Source of the DNA: Euborellia annulipes | Lineage: Eukaryota; Arthropoda; Insecta; Dermaptera; Anisolabididae | Assembly: GCA_023213315.1 (NCBI GenBank) | Contig: JAKCPI010014127.1 | Coordinates: forward strand, 23,436-87,435 | Reading direction: 5' to 3' | Length of the DNA stretch: 64,000 nucleotides | In this document: in pieces, positions 10,938 through 19,739 of the stretch | How the letters are laid out: each line of letters opens with the position of its first letter | Position numbering within the stretch: position 1 is the first letter of the stretch | Made by a program: the position numbers and the translations under genes | The notes under the pieces: model-generated | Told to the model about the DNA's origin: nothing | The model's database searches: none | The model's input: the letters and a program-made list of their open reading frames with translations, nothing else

Positions 10938-11450
10938 AAAAAATGTTCTCTTAGCAGCATATTGACTGAGGTCCCACTATTCTATAGATTTTTTATAGAT
11001 TTCAAAATACAGAAATGTTCAAATATCGAAAGCCGTCGGCAGTCAATTAACACGCTTATTCCTCTCAACCACCCTTCCAATTGGAATACCGATGATTGAT
11101 TTTGCGATTTTAACTAATTTTGTTATTGTTTATTTTTTCTATATCGTCGATCCAGTACAAAACCGGTCTAAAATCAAAAAAAGCGATTTTTGAGGAGAGC
11201 GGATTAAAGTTTCTGCTTTTCCTTTCCGATTATAACATTTGCCTGCGTTATCCGATTGCTGAAATTTTGTCACAATCATTAGAACTCTCCTATAAATTTC
11301 TAAAGCTTTTTCCTTCTCTCAATACCATTATTATTTTTTTCTTCAGTAATTTATGAGAAAAACTCCAAGATGATCCTTTCTGGCAGGTTTTTTATAGAGA
11401 GGATTCACTCTTGCACGGTCCCCCGCTCCACAAATCGAAGATCACTTACC

Positions 11451-12358
11451 CAGTAGCGTAACGTATTTTTAAAAGAATTACGAAAATTTGTCTTTGAGAG
11501 GACCCGGGCCCCTCGGGGCTCAGGTGAAAACGGAAAAATCTAATTATATTAAACGAGCAATGTACGTTTATTTGTTTGTTTGTTTGTTTATATATATGCA
11601 TGTCAGTTCTCGAAAACGGCTCTAACGATTTTTTTCAAATTTTAAATATATACTATTTGTGGCCCAAATATGCAATTGTGCTAGGTCTCATGTTTGGGAA
11701 AATTCGGGTACTAGTACTTTACTGGTGTACTTTTTTAGTTTTTTCCAATTTTCTCGAAATTCCCTTTAAAGATTTCTTTCAAATTTTAAATATTTGCTAT
11801 TTCCGGGATAGAAAACAAATTGCGCTACGTTTCATCTTCAGGAAACCCCGAGTACTAATACTTTACTGGTGCACTTTTTTAGTTTTTTTTTTTTTTCAAT
11901 TTTCTCGAAATTCCCTTTAAAGATTTCTTTCAAATTTTAAATATTTGCTATTTCCGGGATAGAAAACAAATTGCGCTAGGTTTCATCTTCAGGAAACCTC
12001 GAGTACTAGTACTTTACTGGTGCACTTTTTTAGTTTTTTCCAATTTTCTCGAAATTCCCTTTAAAGATTTCTTTCAAATTTTAAATATTTGCTATTTCCG
12101 GGATAGAAAACAAATTGCGCTACGTTTCATCTTTAGGAAACCTCGAGTACTAGTACTTTACTGATGTACTTTTTTTAGTCTTTTACAATTTTATCAATAT
12201 AAAAAAAAAGACCGAGCTCCGGCTCGGTCACCCCGGAACTGATATATTATAAAAGGAAAAAAGAATATATCATTTTTCCATGACCTTCAAAGCCCATCCG
12301 GCCCGCCCCCCCCCCCCCCGGCATCGCTGGGTTTGCGGGAGTGTACGTTACGCCACTG
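11451..12358. mobile_element. Element with CAGTRGCGTAACGTA ends enclosing a tandem array
   Basis: Left terminus CAGTAGCGTAACGTA and right TACGTTACGCCACTG are inverted repeats with hAT-like CAGTG ends. Flanks CACTTACC and CATTAACT match at only 5 of 8 positions. The interior holds a (TTTG)n tract at 11569-11590, a four-unit tandem array and a C16 run near the right end. ORFs across the array are periodic artefacts. Confidence 0.6.
11605..12190. repeat. Tandem array, four units of about 147 bp
   Basis: The anchor TTCTCGAAATTCCCTTTAAA starts at 11751, 11902 and 12046, giving spacings of 151 and 144 bases. A diverged first unit starts near 11605 and a decayed last one ends near 12190. Each unit ends with GTACTAGTACTTTACTGGTG followed by CACTTTTTTAGTTTTTT, a motif also conserved in family D, so the array appears to be an amplified relative of a D segment. 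Confidence 0.8.
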
Positions 12359-12366
12359 CATTAACT

Positions 12367-13985
12367 CTATATCAATCTAGGGGTGATTCACTAAGTTGTT
12401 AAAGAAACGGACTTACCAAAGATAGTAGAGACAATTTGAAAAAACTCAAAATTGCATTTTTTTTTTTGAGTTAGACCGGTCTTGTCCTGGACCGACGATA
12501 TATCCCTATGTTTTCTTATTTTAATAGATATTATGATATTTATAAAAAAAATATTGGAATATACGGTACATAATTAACACACTTTTTCTATCTTTCAGAT
12601 ATTTAGAAATAGCATAAGGTTCATATAGAAAATTGACTTATTAATTAGACCAGAAGATTATTATTTTTTAAAGTTATTTTAATTTTTCTTTCACTTTTTC
12701 TTTTGAAAATTTCCAATATTTATTTGTTTAAAAGAAAACTATTCAGGAGATATTTTTGCTTTTATATGATTGAGAAGAGATTCAGAACATTTTATTTAGT
12801 TTTTTTTTTTTTGTCCATTTCGTTTTCGTAATGTATTAACAAATGATGATATCTCTTTAAGAAGTTGGCGATTGGTGACCTTTGACACGCTTCTTAAACC
12901 ACAATCAGAGCAAATACGGTCTTGATAGCTTGGGGTCGAAGACCGCCAGCATCCCAAGGGGTTAAATTCTACGATATTCTCCTCTAAAAATAGAACGTTT
13001 ATTCACCCTATCTTTAGAGTGTTAGATTTCTATATACCAACCAACCTCTTCTATATACTTTCTCTAATTGATACCGTATCCAATTTCTTTATTTCCCTTT
13101 CGAAGGCTTGCAGAGACAAATGGACCGCTGAGATTATCTATTTTGGGATAATTTAATTTACTTCCTTTTATTTTTATAACATCTAGAATTATCAAATCTT
13201 AATCATTTCATTGGGCTATCCGAGGGAATGAACCGAATGAAAAAAAAAATTAAAAGCCAGAAAAATCTATACATTAATCGGTAATTATATTAAAGAGAAG
13301 CTTAAACAATATATGAATTTGATTCAACTCAATATAATACAAGAGCGAGAATAAAACAATATAACTAGTAAATAAATACGATTTTCATGTGTAAAAATGT
13401 TTATTCCTTCGTATATTTTTTTCCAATAAGTTACTTAAAAAACTGGATATGCAAGCGAGAAGCCCTTTAGGGCTGTTTGAAAAGATAAAGACAATTTCAT
13501 TCATAAAAAAAATAACTTTTTATTCCCCATTCTGTTAAATTTCATTCACAGTATTGGATGCATACTTTCTTCCCTTCGAGGTAAATCTCATCCCTTGCAA
13601 CCAAGCAAAAAAATGTAATTTTATTTAAAAAAAAAAGTTTCTAGTAGATATGAGATAATAAAAATTTAATTTAAAATAATATTAATAATAAAATCCGTAC
13701 CAGTATGATATTTCCGTCTTTAAAGCGTGAATTTAAATAAAGGTGGATAATATAAAACTACCTTAAATAAAAATCAACTTCCTCTAGCTTATATATTTAC
13801 TAGGTATAATTACTGCATTTTTCCTTATCCAGACGGGGGCAGGAAGAATTGACGTTGTTTAATTTAAATTTTTTTTTTTTTAATGAAAATTAAATAATTA
13901 AATTTTTAACCTGCAAAAAACTTTTTTATTAAATTTTTTTTTTAATTTTCTGCCTACTCTCAGATGCCTCAGAATGTATAACGAT
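12367..13985. other. No gene recognised
   Basis: AT-rich sequence with A/T homopolymers. 12860-12965 is somewhat less AT-rich (GGTCGAAGACCGCCAGC) but has no open frame or repeat end that I can identify. Confidence 0.45.
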
Positions 13986-14065
13986 ATTTTATGGCGGTGG
14001 AATTTGTATCAGGAATGAAAGTTTGAAGAAAACGCAGCCATAACTTTTTCTTTAAAAATATATTT

Positions 14066-14113
14066 TAACAGCTGACGTTTCGGCTTTGGTCAAAGCCATC
14101 CTCGGGGCTGTTA
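14066..14113 (-). ncRNA. Hammerhead-ribozyme-like motif, left arm
   Basis: Read on the minus strand: helix I strand TAACAGCC, core CCGAGGA, helix II GGCTTT-GACC-AAAGCC, GAAA, C, GTC, then AGCTGTTA closing helix I with one mismatch. The core differs from the consensus CUGANGA at one base (U4 to C), so catalysis is doubtful. It mirrors 15179-15226. Confidence 0.55.
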
Positions 14114-14136
14114 TGTCATTATGGTCATTATGTACA

Positions 14137-14140
<4 letters not shown>

Positions 14141-14187
<47 letters not shown>
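14141..14187. repeat. (TA)n microsatellite
   Basis: Roughly 23 TA units. The 14-mer ATGGTCATTATGTA occurs on both sides, so the tract arose with or inside a short tandem duplication. The Ile/Tyr ORFs here are artefacts. Confidence 0.95.
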
Positions 14188-14189
<2 letters not shown>

Positions 14190-14380
14190 TCATTATGTAC
14201 ATATATTTCCAATTGTATTTGGTACAAGGGCGGATCCAGAGATGTTTCTCGGGGGGGGGGGGGGCAATCTGGTGTGACTCGCCGCACAACACACTATTTT
14301 TTTTTTTTAATTTCGCTAATTTAAAAGCGCATTCTGTACTTGTTTGCCAGAATATAAATACACATAAAATTTTTAAGTAT

Positions 14381-14693
14381 TAGGTAGGTTAATTAAATTT
14401 AAAAAATTAATTAAGACGTCAGATATTTAATATAATATAAAATTTAATCTCTTGGCGATCGATTTCGCTTACAAAGCATCCTCAGGCCAGCTGGAAGAAT
14501 AATTATAATTAAAAAATTTGAATAAAATTAGGTTTGTACAAATTGTTTTTTGTTGCTTTGTAAGCGAAATCGATCGCCAAGAGATTAAATTTTATATTAT
14601 ATTAAATATCTGACGTCTTAATTAATTTTTTAAATTTAATTAACCTACCTATTTCATCATGTACACGTCAGAAATAGAAGAATATATTCAACA
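14381..14693. mobile_element. Fold-back insertion with hammerhead core and 10-bp target duplication
   Basis: Arms 14381-14478 and about 14553-14650 are inverted copies over some 98 bases with no mismatch that I can see (from TAGGTAGGTTAATTAAATTT inward to TCGCTTACAAAGCA). The flanks TTTTAAGTAT at 14371-14380 and 14694-14703 occur once in the sister element at 28309-28570, so they are a target duplication. A 10-bp duplication plus an inverted repeat with a hammerhead fits a Penelope-like or retrozyme insertion. Confidence 0.75.
14451..14488 (-). ncRNA. Hammerhead-ribozyme-like motif with consensus core
   Basis: On the minus strand: GGC, CTGAGGA (fits CUGANGA), helix II GCTT-TGT-AAGC, GAAA, TCGATC ending in the AUC cleavage-type triplet, then GCC pairing with the initial GGC. 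All invariant core positions are present. Helix I is short (3 bp) in this copy. Confidence 0.6.
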
Positions 14694-14912
14694 TTTTAAG
14701 TATTAATTTTAAAAATTTTACATTAAAAATAAATTTTTTTTGCGAAAAAAAGGTATTTTTTCGAAACTCGGGGGGGGGGTTATTACCCCCCCCTTGTATC
14801 CGCCCTTGATTTGGTATCAATTTTGGATATAACATTAGAAAAAAGTCTTTAGTACAAGAAAAACTTTTTTCCTCTTCTATCACCAATAGGCCTACAATAT
14901 AGTTCCCATATA

Positions 14913-15023
14913 GCACTGCAACCAAAAATCGGACATTACAACGCCGCAGGGACGTTCTACGATGTCCCAAAGTTGCAGCATCGTCCCTTCGACGTCTTAA
15001 TGTCCGATTTTTGGTTGCAGTGC
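14913..15023. mobile_element. 111-bp MITE with near-perfect long inverted ends
   Basis: Termini GCACTGCAACCAAAAATCGG and its exact inverse at the right are paired for about 26 bp, flanked by TA at 14911-14912 and 15024-15025. The centre contains GGGACGTTCTACGATGTCCC and further small palindromes. It is a Tc1/mariner-type MITE by its TA flanks. Confidence 0.75.
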
Positions 15024-15178
15024 TATGTGAGTTATTTTGTGCCTAATATGATAATTGACTCATAGCAGTAAAATTTCATCTAATTAGATTTAATAGATAA
15101 AAGAGGAAAAAGTTTTACTTGTACTAATCTAATGTTATATCCAAAATACAATTCGAAATATATGTACGTAATTACTAC

Positions 15179-15226
15179 TAACAGCTCCGAGGATGGCTTT
15201 GACCAAAGCCGAAACGTCAGCTGTTA
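15179..15226 (+). ncRNA. Hammerhead-ribozyme-like motif, right arm
   Basis: TAACAGCT pairs perfectly with AGCTGTTA to form an 8-bp helix I. Between them are CCGAGGA, helix II GGCTTT-GACC-AAAGCC, GAAA, C and the GTC triplet. The fold is excellent, but U4 of the CUGANGA core is C, so activity is uncertain. It belongs to the inverted-repeat element at 13988-15303. Confidence 0.6.
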
Positions 15227-15408
15227 AAATATATTTTTAAAGAAAAAATTATGGCTGCGTTTTCTTCAAACTTTCATTTCTGATACAAATTCCACCTCCA
15301 TAAAATACCCCCCCCTCACACACATTTTTTAAAATAATACAAACACAAAAATTTTTATTGCTAAAAAATTTATTAAGCTTAATACAAACGAAGGCAAACA
15401 AAAAAAAA

Positions 15409-15852
15409 ATCGGGAATGACTTCCCCAAAACTTTCTCGTATATTCTTTTGGAATTACGTCTGTGTGTGTATGTGAACATCTTCTGTCCTCGTCCTTATTA
15501 TGCGGGGTCGGAGTATGTGTGTGTATGTGAACATGATTGCTTAAAAAACGCTAGCAGCTGAATCGATGCAAGTCGGTATATACTCCTTACACTAAAAGTG
15601 TATATTTCTCTCAAGTTTAAGAGTAAATACGTCACTTGGAATTAGTACTTTATCTAAAAAGATTTTTCAAAAATTTTGAAATTTTCAATTTTTTTGTCAT
15701 ATTCTGATAAATTACTCTATTTTAAAAAGTTTTTATTCTTTGACATTTTTTTCGAAAACTGAATAGTTTTTTAAATAATCAACGAAGAAAAAGACATTTT
15801 TCGTTAATTTTGAAAAAAAAAATCAAAACAAAATCATACAAGTGTATTAAAA

Positions 15853-15899
<47 letters not shown>

Positions 15900-15906
15900 A
15901 AATTCT
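15409..15906 (+). mobile_element. Family P element, left arm only (P1)
   Basis: CGGGAATGACTTCCCC, ACTTTCTCGTATATTC, the TG microsatellite and the long conserved arm (ACTTGGAATTAGTACTTTA, TTTTGAAATTTTCAATTTTT, AAAACTGAATAG, AATCAAAACAAAATCATAC) follow P3 (32614-33540) in order. A short duplication of GTGTGTGTATGTGAACAT occurs at 15459-15535. It stops in the (TA)n tract near the palindrome centre, where the next insertion begins. Confidence 0.8.
15858..15898. repeat. (TA)n microsatellite
   Basis: About 19 TA units replace the short TAAATATAAA spacer found at this place in other P copies. Confidence 0.9.
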
Positions 15907-15990
15907 CCAATAACCAATGAAGTACGTGGCTGTTGATTTATACACAAGGAAGGAAGCAGGTGCAGCCAAAATTAAAGCCTCCGATTTGGT

Positions 15991-16044
15991 TACAATTAAT
16001 GAGACGTTTCGAGAAAACTTTATTTCCTCATCATCAGTCTTTCA
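15991..16044 (-). ncRNA. Hammerhead-ribozyme-like motif, left arm copy
   Basis: On the minus strand: CTGATGA (16031-16037), a helix II stem-loop, GAAA, C, GTC (16003-16005). The core is intact. The distal helix I pairing present in the right-arm copy (AATTGTA with TACAATT) is broken here (AATTCTC), so this copy is probably weaker. Confidence 0.6.
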
Positions 16045-16133
16045 AATTCTCACTGAACAAGTCAATGAATAACACACCCATAAAGAAAATACATAATAAA
16101 TGTATTGTGCCCTTTTAACAACTCCGGGACAAA

Positions 16134-16194
16134 TACAATTTGAAAGACTGATGATGAGGAAATAAAGTTTTCTCGAAACGTCTCATTAATTGTA
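16134..16194 (+). ncRNA. Hammerhead-ribozyme-like motif, complete core and helices
   Basis: In order: TACAATT (distal helix I), TGAAA (loop), GA, core CTGATGA at 16148-16154, helix II TGAGGAAA-TAAAG-TTTTCTC, GAAA at 16175-16178, C, GTC at 16180-16182, TC pairing with GA, CATT loop, AATTGTA pairing with TACAATT. All invariant bases of a type I hammerhead are present, with internal loops where tertiary contacts would form. This is the best ribozyme candidate in the window. Activity is inferred, not shown. Confidence 0.7.
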
Positions 16195-16302
16195 ACAAAA
16201 TCGGAGGCTTTAATTTTGGCTGCACCTGCTTCCTTCCTTGTGTAAACAAATTCTTGTAGTAAGGGATGAAAGAAGCAGCTAGTTTTATTTCGTTTTATTA
16301 GG

Positions 16303-16360
16303 CACTTCAAGCCGACGTTTCGGTCAGATATACGACCATCCTTCGGGCTTAAGTATGTCA
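16303..16360 (-). ncRNA. Decayed hammerhead-like module
   Basis: On the minus strand TTAAGCC, CGAAGGA, TGGTC...GACC, GAAACGTC, GGCTTGAA preserve helix I (AAGCC with GGCTT) and helix II but not the CUGANGA core. It belongs to the same Penelope-like repertoire. Confidence 0.45.
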
Positions 16361-16364
16361 ACAA

Positions 16365-17160
16365 AACTCCTCAAAAGGTCGAATGTTGCAATTAAATAAA
16401 AAATTTTTGCCATTAAATAAAGACCATGCGAATCAAGGCCTTGACAATTGAAGATCAATTCGCTTTGCTTATCAACTAAAACGAGTTGTTGTTCTTCTTT
16501 GACTAATTAATTTATTCTCAACAAAGATTTTTAACTTTTCTAAAGTTCTTTCTTTATGGACGTCGATGTTTGTTTTCCGTTCTCAGCGATACGATTTATT
16601 AAATTCTTTTTAAAAAAAAAAGTAGGAAAGACGGCCTTTAAATAAAGAAATTCAAAGTTTTTGTACCAGTATATTTTGATTTTAATCCCCACCGTTGTTA
16701 TAGTCACGAAGTCGAAAGAAACAAAAAAAAAAAAAAAAAAATAGGCTACTTGGTCGAAAAGAGACTTTTAATTAAATTATATTACCAATTAATTTGAATA
16801 GATATAGAAGCAAATGGGGCATGGGAAGTTAATAAATATTAATATAACTTATATGGGCTTTCGTTATCAAAAATAAGAAAATTAACGCCCAAAAAGAACA
16901 AGTTATATAGGCATATACAGTAGGAGAAACACTACTTGTTAATGCTAATTTGAATCCTGAACTAAATCATTGTTAATTACATTATCCTCTCTACCTTGTA
17001 TGTGCCACCGCATCTCCTCTCCACTTCTGCCCCACTCCCTTAACAATAATCCCGGGATCGCCACTGGCTTCACATATGATCTGTTCTAATTTAACACGTA
17101 ACGCAAGTAACAATATCTAAAGAGAATCTCAGGGAAAAAACAACAAATAATAGCCACAGT
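16365..17160. other. No gene recognised
   Basis: AT-rich sequence with A-runs. 16980-17070 has slightly higher GC and ends in CGCCACTGG, a word found at several transposon ends, but no partner end is visible. Confidence 0.45.
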
Positions 17161-17164
17161 GATA

Positions 17165-17295
17165 GAATTCATGCCTCTTGTGCAAAGGGTCAGATGTTGG
17201 CATCCCGTCTCATTATATTTGAATTAACTACAAATCAATTGTAAAGGGGCACTGGGCGAAATCACCTCCGATGGCGAAAAAGACCTTAAATAATA
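17165..17295 (+). repeat. SINE family A, diverged copy
   Basis: The 3' half (ATTTGAATTAACTACAAATC ... CCGATGGCGAAAAAGACCTTA) follows the family A body at 7955-8118. The tRNA-like head is nearly unrecognisable. Confidence 0.5.
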
Positions 17296-17369
17296 GTATT
17301 TCACTATTTAAATGATACAACTTCATTAAAATGTTATATTTAAATAAATTAAATTTTCCTAAAAAAAAA

Positions 17370-18968
17370 ATATGGGGAATGACTTCCCCGAGACTTTCTC
17401 GTATATTCTTTTGGAATTACATCTGGATGTGTGTGTGAACACGATTGCTTAAAAACCAAAGCAGCTAGATCGATGAAATTTGGTATATGCTCCTTACACT
17501 AAAATTGTAGATTTATATCAACTTTTGGAGTAAATACGTCACTTGGAAGTAGTACTTTACTTAAAAAGTTTTTTCCAAAATTTTGAAATTTTCAATTTTT
17601 TTGTTATATTATGATAAAATACTCTATTTTAAAAAGTTTTTATTCTTTGACATTTTTTCGAAAACTGAATAGTTTTTGAAATAATCACAGAAGAAATAGA
17701 AAATTTTCGTTAATTTTGATAAAAAATCTGGTGTGACTGGCGCACAGCACACAACTTTCTCTTACCTTCGGTAATCGAAAGTTGTGTACTGTGCTTGTCA
17801 CACCAGATTTTTTGTGTCGACATGTATTTAGTTCCCGACAGTACGGAACATTTGAATTCAGATGTAAAATTTATAAGTATGGGAAAATATTTATATTTTG
17901 TTACCATGGCAACCATTTCTCCTATCTTCCCTATGAAATACAAGAGTAAAGTGGTCTTCAGAAGATTTCAATCGCAAAATGAGAATATACATTTTAAAGA
18001 GCATCTAAAAAATAATTGATTTTTGAATTTTAAAAAAAATCGTTGGAGCAAATTTTGAGAAAATCGAAAAAAACTGAAAAAGTACATCAGTAAAGTACTA
18101 GTAATCTTTGGCCGATTTTGATTAAAAGCTTATTTTTCCGGTCCCGGGAGGTGTTTAAGTTAAATATAGAATTTCAACCTCGTAGCTCAATTCCTTCATG
18201 CTTAAAATTGAACACAGACACACCCACCCACCCACCCACCCACCCACCCACCCACAGACAGACCATGTCGCGAAAACCACTTTTTTGGATTCAGGGGACC
18301 TCAAAACGTGAAGATCCATCAAAATCTCGACATCGAATTTTTGACATGAATCCAATACTTTCTCTCTATATATATATTACATATATACATAGGTAAGAGA
18401 AAGTAAAAATCAAAACAAAATCATACAGGTGTCATTAAAAAAAGGGTAAATATAAACAAATTCATTTGTTTCACAAATTCATTTGTTTATATATACCCTT
18501 TTTTTAATGACACCTGTATGATTTTGTTTTGATTTTTTTATCAAAATTAACGAAAATTTTCTATTTCTTCTGTGATTATTTCAAAAACTATTCAGTTTTC
18601 GAAAAAATGTCAAAGAATAAAAACTTTTTACAATAGAGTATTTTATCATAATATAACAAAAAAATTGAAAATTTCAAAATTTTGGAAAAAACTTTTTAAG
18701 TAAAGTACTACTTCCAAGTGACGTATTTACTCCAAAAGTTGATAGAAATCTACAATTTTAGTGTAAGGAGCATATACCAAATTTCATCGATCTAGCTGCT
18801 TTGGTTTTTAAGCAATCGTGTTCACACACACACACACACACACACACAGACATAATGCCAAAAATGGTATTTTTGGACTCAGGGAGGTCTAAAACGTGGA
18901 GAAACATCAAAATCTCGAAGTCGAATTTTTTTACGATTACATAACTTTCTCTATACGAGAAAGTAAAA
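17370..18968 (+). mobile_element. Family P palindromic element (P2) split by a D element
   Basis: GGGGAATGACTTCCCC at 17374-17389 and the left arm to 17728 are inverted in 18525-18830, followed by a (CA)n tract, the 3' core (GGACTCAGGGAGGTCTAAAAC) and the terminal hairpin ACTTTCTC-TATAC-GAGAAAGT. A complete D element interrupts the left arm at 17729-18404. Removing it restores the arrangement seen in P3. Confidence 0.85.
17729..18404 (+). mobile_element. Family D element, complete reference copy (D2)
   Basis: Order of parts: 5' palindrome of about 90 bp (TGGTGTGACTGGCGCACAG ... GTCACACCAGATTTTT), a middle of about 330 bp, GTACATCAGTAAAGTACTAG, the conserved TTTCAACCTCGTAGCTCAAT, microsatellite (ACCC)n at 18220-18255, 3' core GGATTCAGGGGACCTCAAAA with AAATCTCGACATCGAATTTT, and terminal hairpin ending GGTAAGAGAAAGT. 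AAAAATC flanks both sides (17722-17728, 18405-18411) and is single in P3. ACTTTCTCTTACCT near the 5' end is inverted at the 3' end. ORF 17795-18019 lies in the middle segment; no known domain is recognised. Confidence 0.8.
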
Positions 18969-19074
18969 ATGATTTTTCCTTCTTTGTTAAAATGCCATTG
19001 TCTCTTGCCCGTTGGACTTGTTTTGATATTAAGAGGACCATATTAAATTTTATCCTATAAGTGTTGATATAATT

Positions 19075-19118
19075 CCACTTTAATGAGTATCTCATCATCA
19101 GACTTGTTTGATTTGTTT
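19075..19118 (-). ncRNA. Hammerhead-like remnant (CTGATGA with stem only)
   Basis: On the minus strand CTGATGA is followed by a TGAG-ATA-CTCA stem, but TTAAAG replaces the GAAA block. It is likely a decayed member of the same class. Confidence 0.35.
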
Positions 19119-19257
19119 TGATCTTTTACTAAAAGGTTTTAAAAAAATATCTCTTTTCAGTATCTAATTTCATTAGGTTTTCTTAAATTAATCAATATGT
19201 CTGATAAGGAATTTTTATAAAAATCTTTAAGGTTATTATGATAAATATTTATTAGGC

Positions 19258-19320
19258 CTTTTTCAGCATCGGATGCATTTAGACTTTGTTCCTATTTAAT
19301 TCAATTGAAATGACAAAAAT
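19258..19320 (-). repeat. SINE family A 3' fragment
   Basis: Reads on the minus strand TTCAATTGAATTAAATAGGA, then GTCTAAATGCATCCGATGCTGAAAAA, the family A tail with changes. Confidence 0.5.
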
Positions 19321-19527
19321 CCCTCGCATAGTCCGGTTACACTATGGTTTGAAATATTCAATAAAAATTAAAGAAAAAAATTTGTTTGGAACCAATTATC
19401 GTACGCCTTAGTTCCTCGATTAGCCCGATTTTAAATTGTCCGACTAACCTATGAAAAATATTTTAAAAATTAAAAGAATTTTAATTTAAATATGACTTAT
19501 TCATTAAAAGCCTAATTTTTAATATAA

Positions 19528-19695
19528 TGGGCATGGGCCTAACTAGAAAATTTTCCTGGGGGGGGGGGGGGCATGGGACCAGCCATTCTCCGGGAGGCTC
19601 GAAAGCCACATATTGTCTTTTTTTTTTCTTTTTTTCTTTTTTTTGGGGACGGGGAGGCACGGTCCTTCTAGGGGGGCCGGGACCCCCTAGTTTCA
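19528..19695. repeat. G/C-run repeat (CATGGG...CTAGTT family)
   Basis: CATGGGCCTAACTAG, a G12 run, GGGACCAGCCATTCTC and CCCCCTAGTTTCATTATGG recur in 45090-45230. The repeat resembles the hAT-like elements with homopolymer-bordered ends, but no target duplication is visible. Confidence 0.5.
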
Positions 19696-19739
19696 TTATG
19701 GATGCTGAATTTTTTAGTTAATACTTGGAAATTCCTTCT

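Larger units (their letters stand above)
14225..14808. mobile_element. hAT-type element, CAAGGGCGGATCC family, carrying an insertion
   Basis: The left end CAAGGGCGGATCCAGAG and right end TTGTATCCGCCCTTG are flanked by perfect 8-bp ATTTGGTA repeats (14217-14224, 14809-14816). G and C runs lie just inside the ends. The intact 262-bp sister at 28309-28570 shows that about 313 bp (14381-14693) were inserted later. The interior carries the ATCTGGTGTGACTCG module also found in the 5' palindrome of family D. Confidence 0.9.
13988..15303. mobile_element. Penelope/retrozyme-like inverted repeat, about 240-bp arms
   Basis: The left arm (13988-14224, continuing at 14817-14890) and right arm (about 15061-15303) are inverted copies: both contain GGAATTTGTATCAGAAATG-like words, AAGAAAACGCAGCCATAA, a hammerhead-like module and TTTTGGATATAACATTAG. 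The left arm is split by the hAT element at 14225-14808, and a small MITE sits between the arms. Paired terminal repeats with hammerhead cores in inverted orientation are a known feature of Penelope-like elements. No reverse transcriptase is present. Confidence 0.65.
15907..16242. mobile_element. Hammerhead-bearing palindromic insertion with 12-bp target duplication
   Basis: Arms of about 108 bp (15941-16049 and 16136-16244) are inverted copies starting TACACAAGGAAGGAAGCAGG. The 12-bp word TAAACAAATTCT is repeated at 15895-15906 and 16243-16254 and is single in intact P elements, so it is the target duplication. Each arm carries a hammerhead motif. The two motifs face each other across a spacer of about 85 bases. 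No protein is encoded. Confidence 0.8.

Noticed and set aside
11605..12190. CRISPR-like array
   Set aside because: Units are about 147 bp, contiguous and without spacers, inside a transposon with inverted ends in a eukaryotic genome.
14141..14187. Origin-like or coding (Ile-Tyr)n stretch
   Set aside because: Simple (TA)n microsatellite.
18155..18396. Pro/His-Thr-rich and Gly-Trp-rich ORFs
   Set aside because: Translations of the (ACCC)n microsatellite inside D2.
19481..19721. Gly/Pro-rich ORFs on both strands
   Set aside because: Produced by G and C runs of a repeat also present at 45090-45230.
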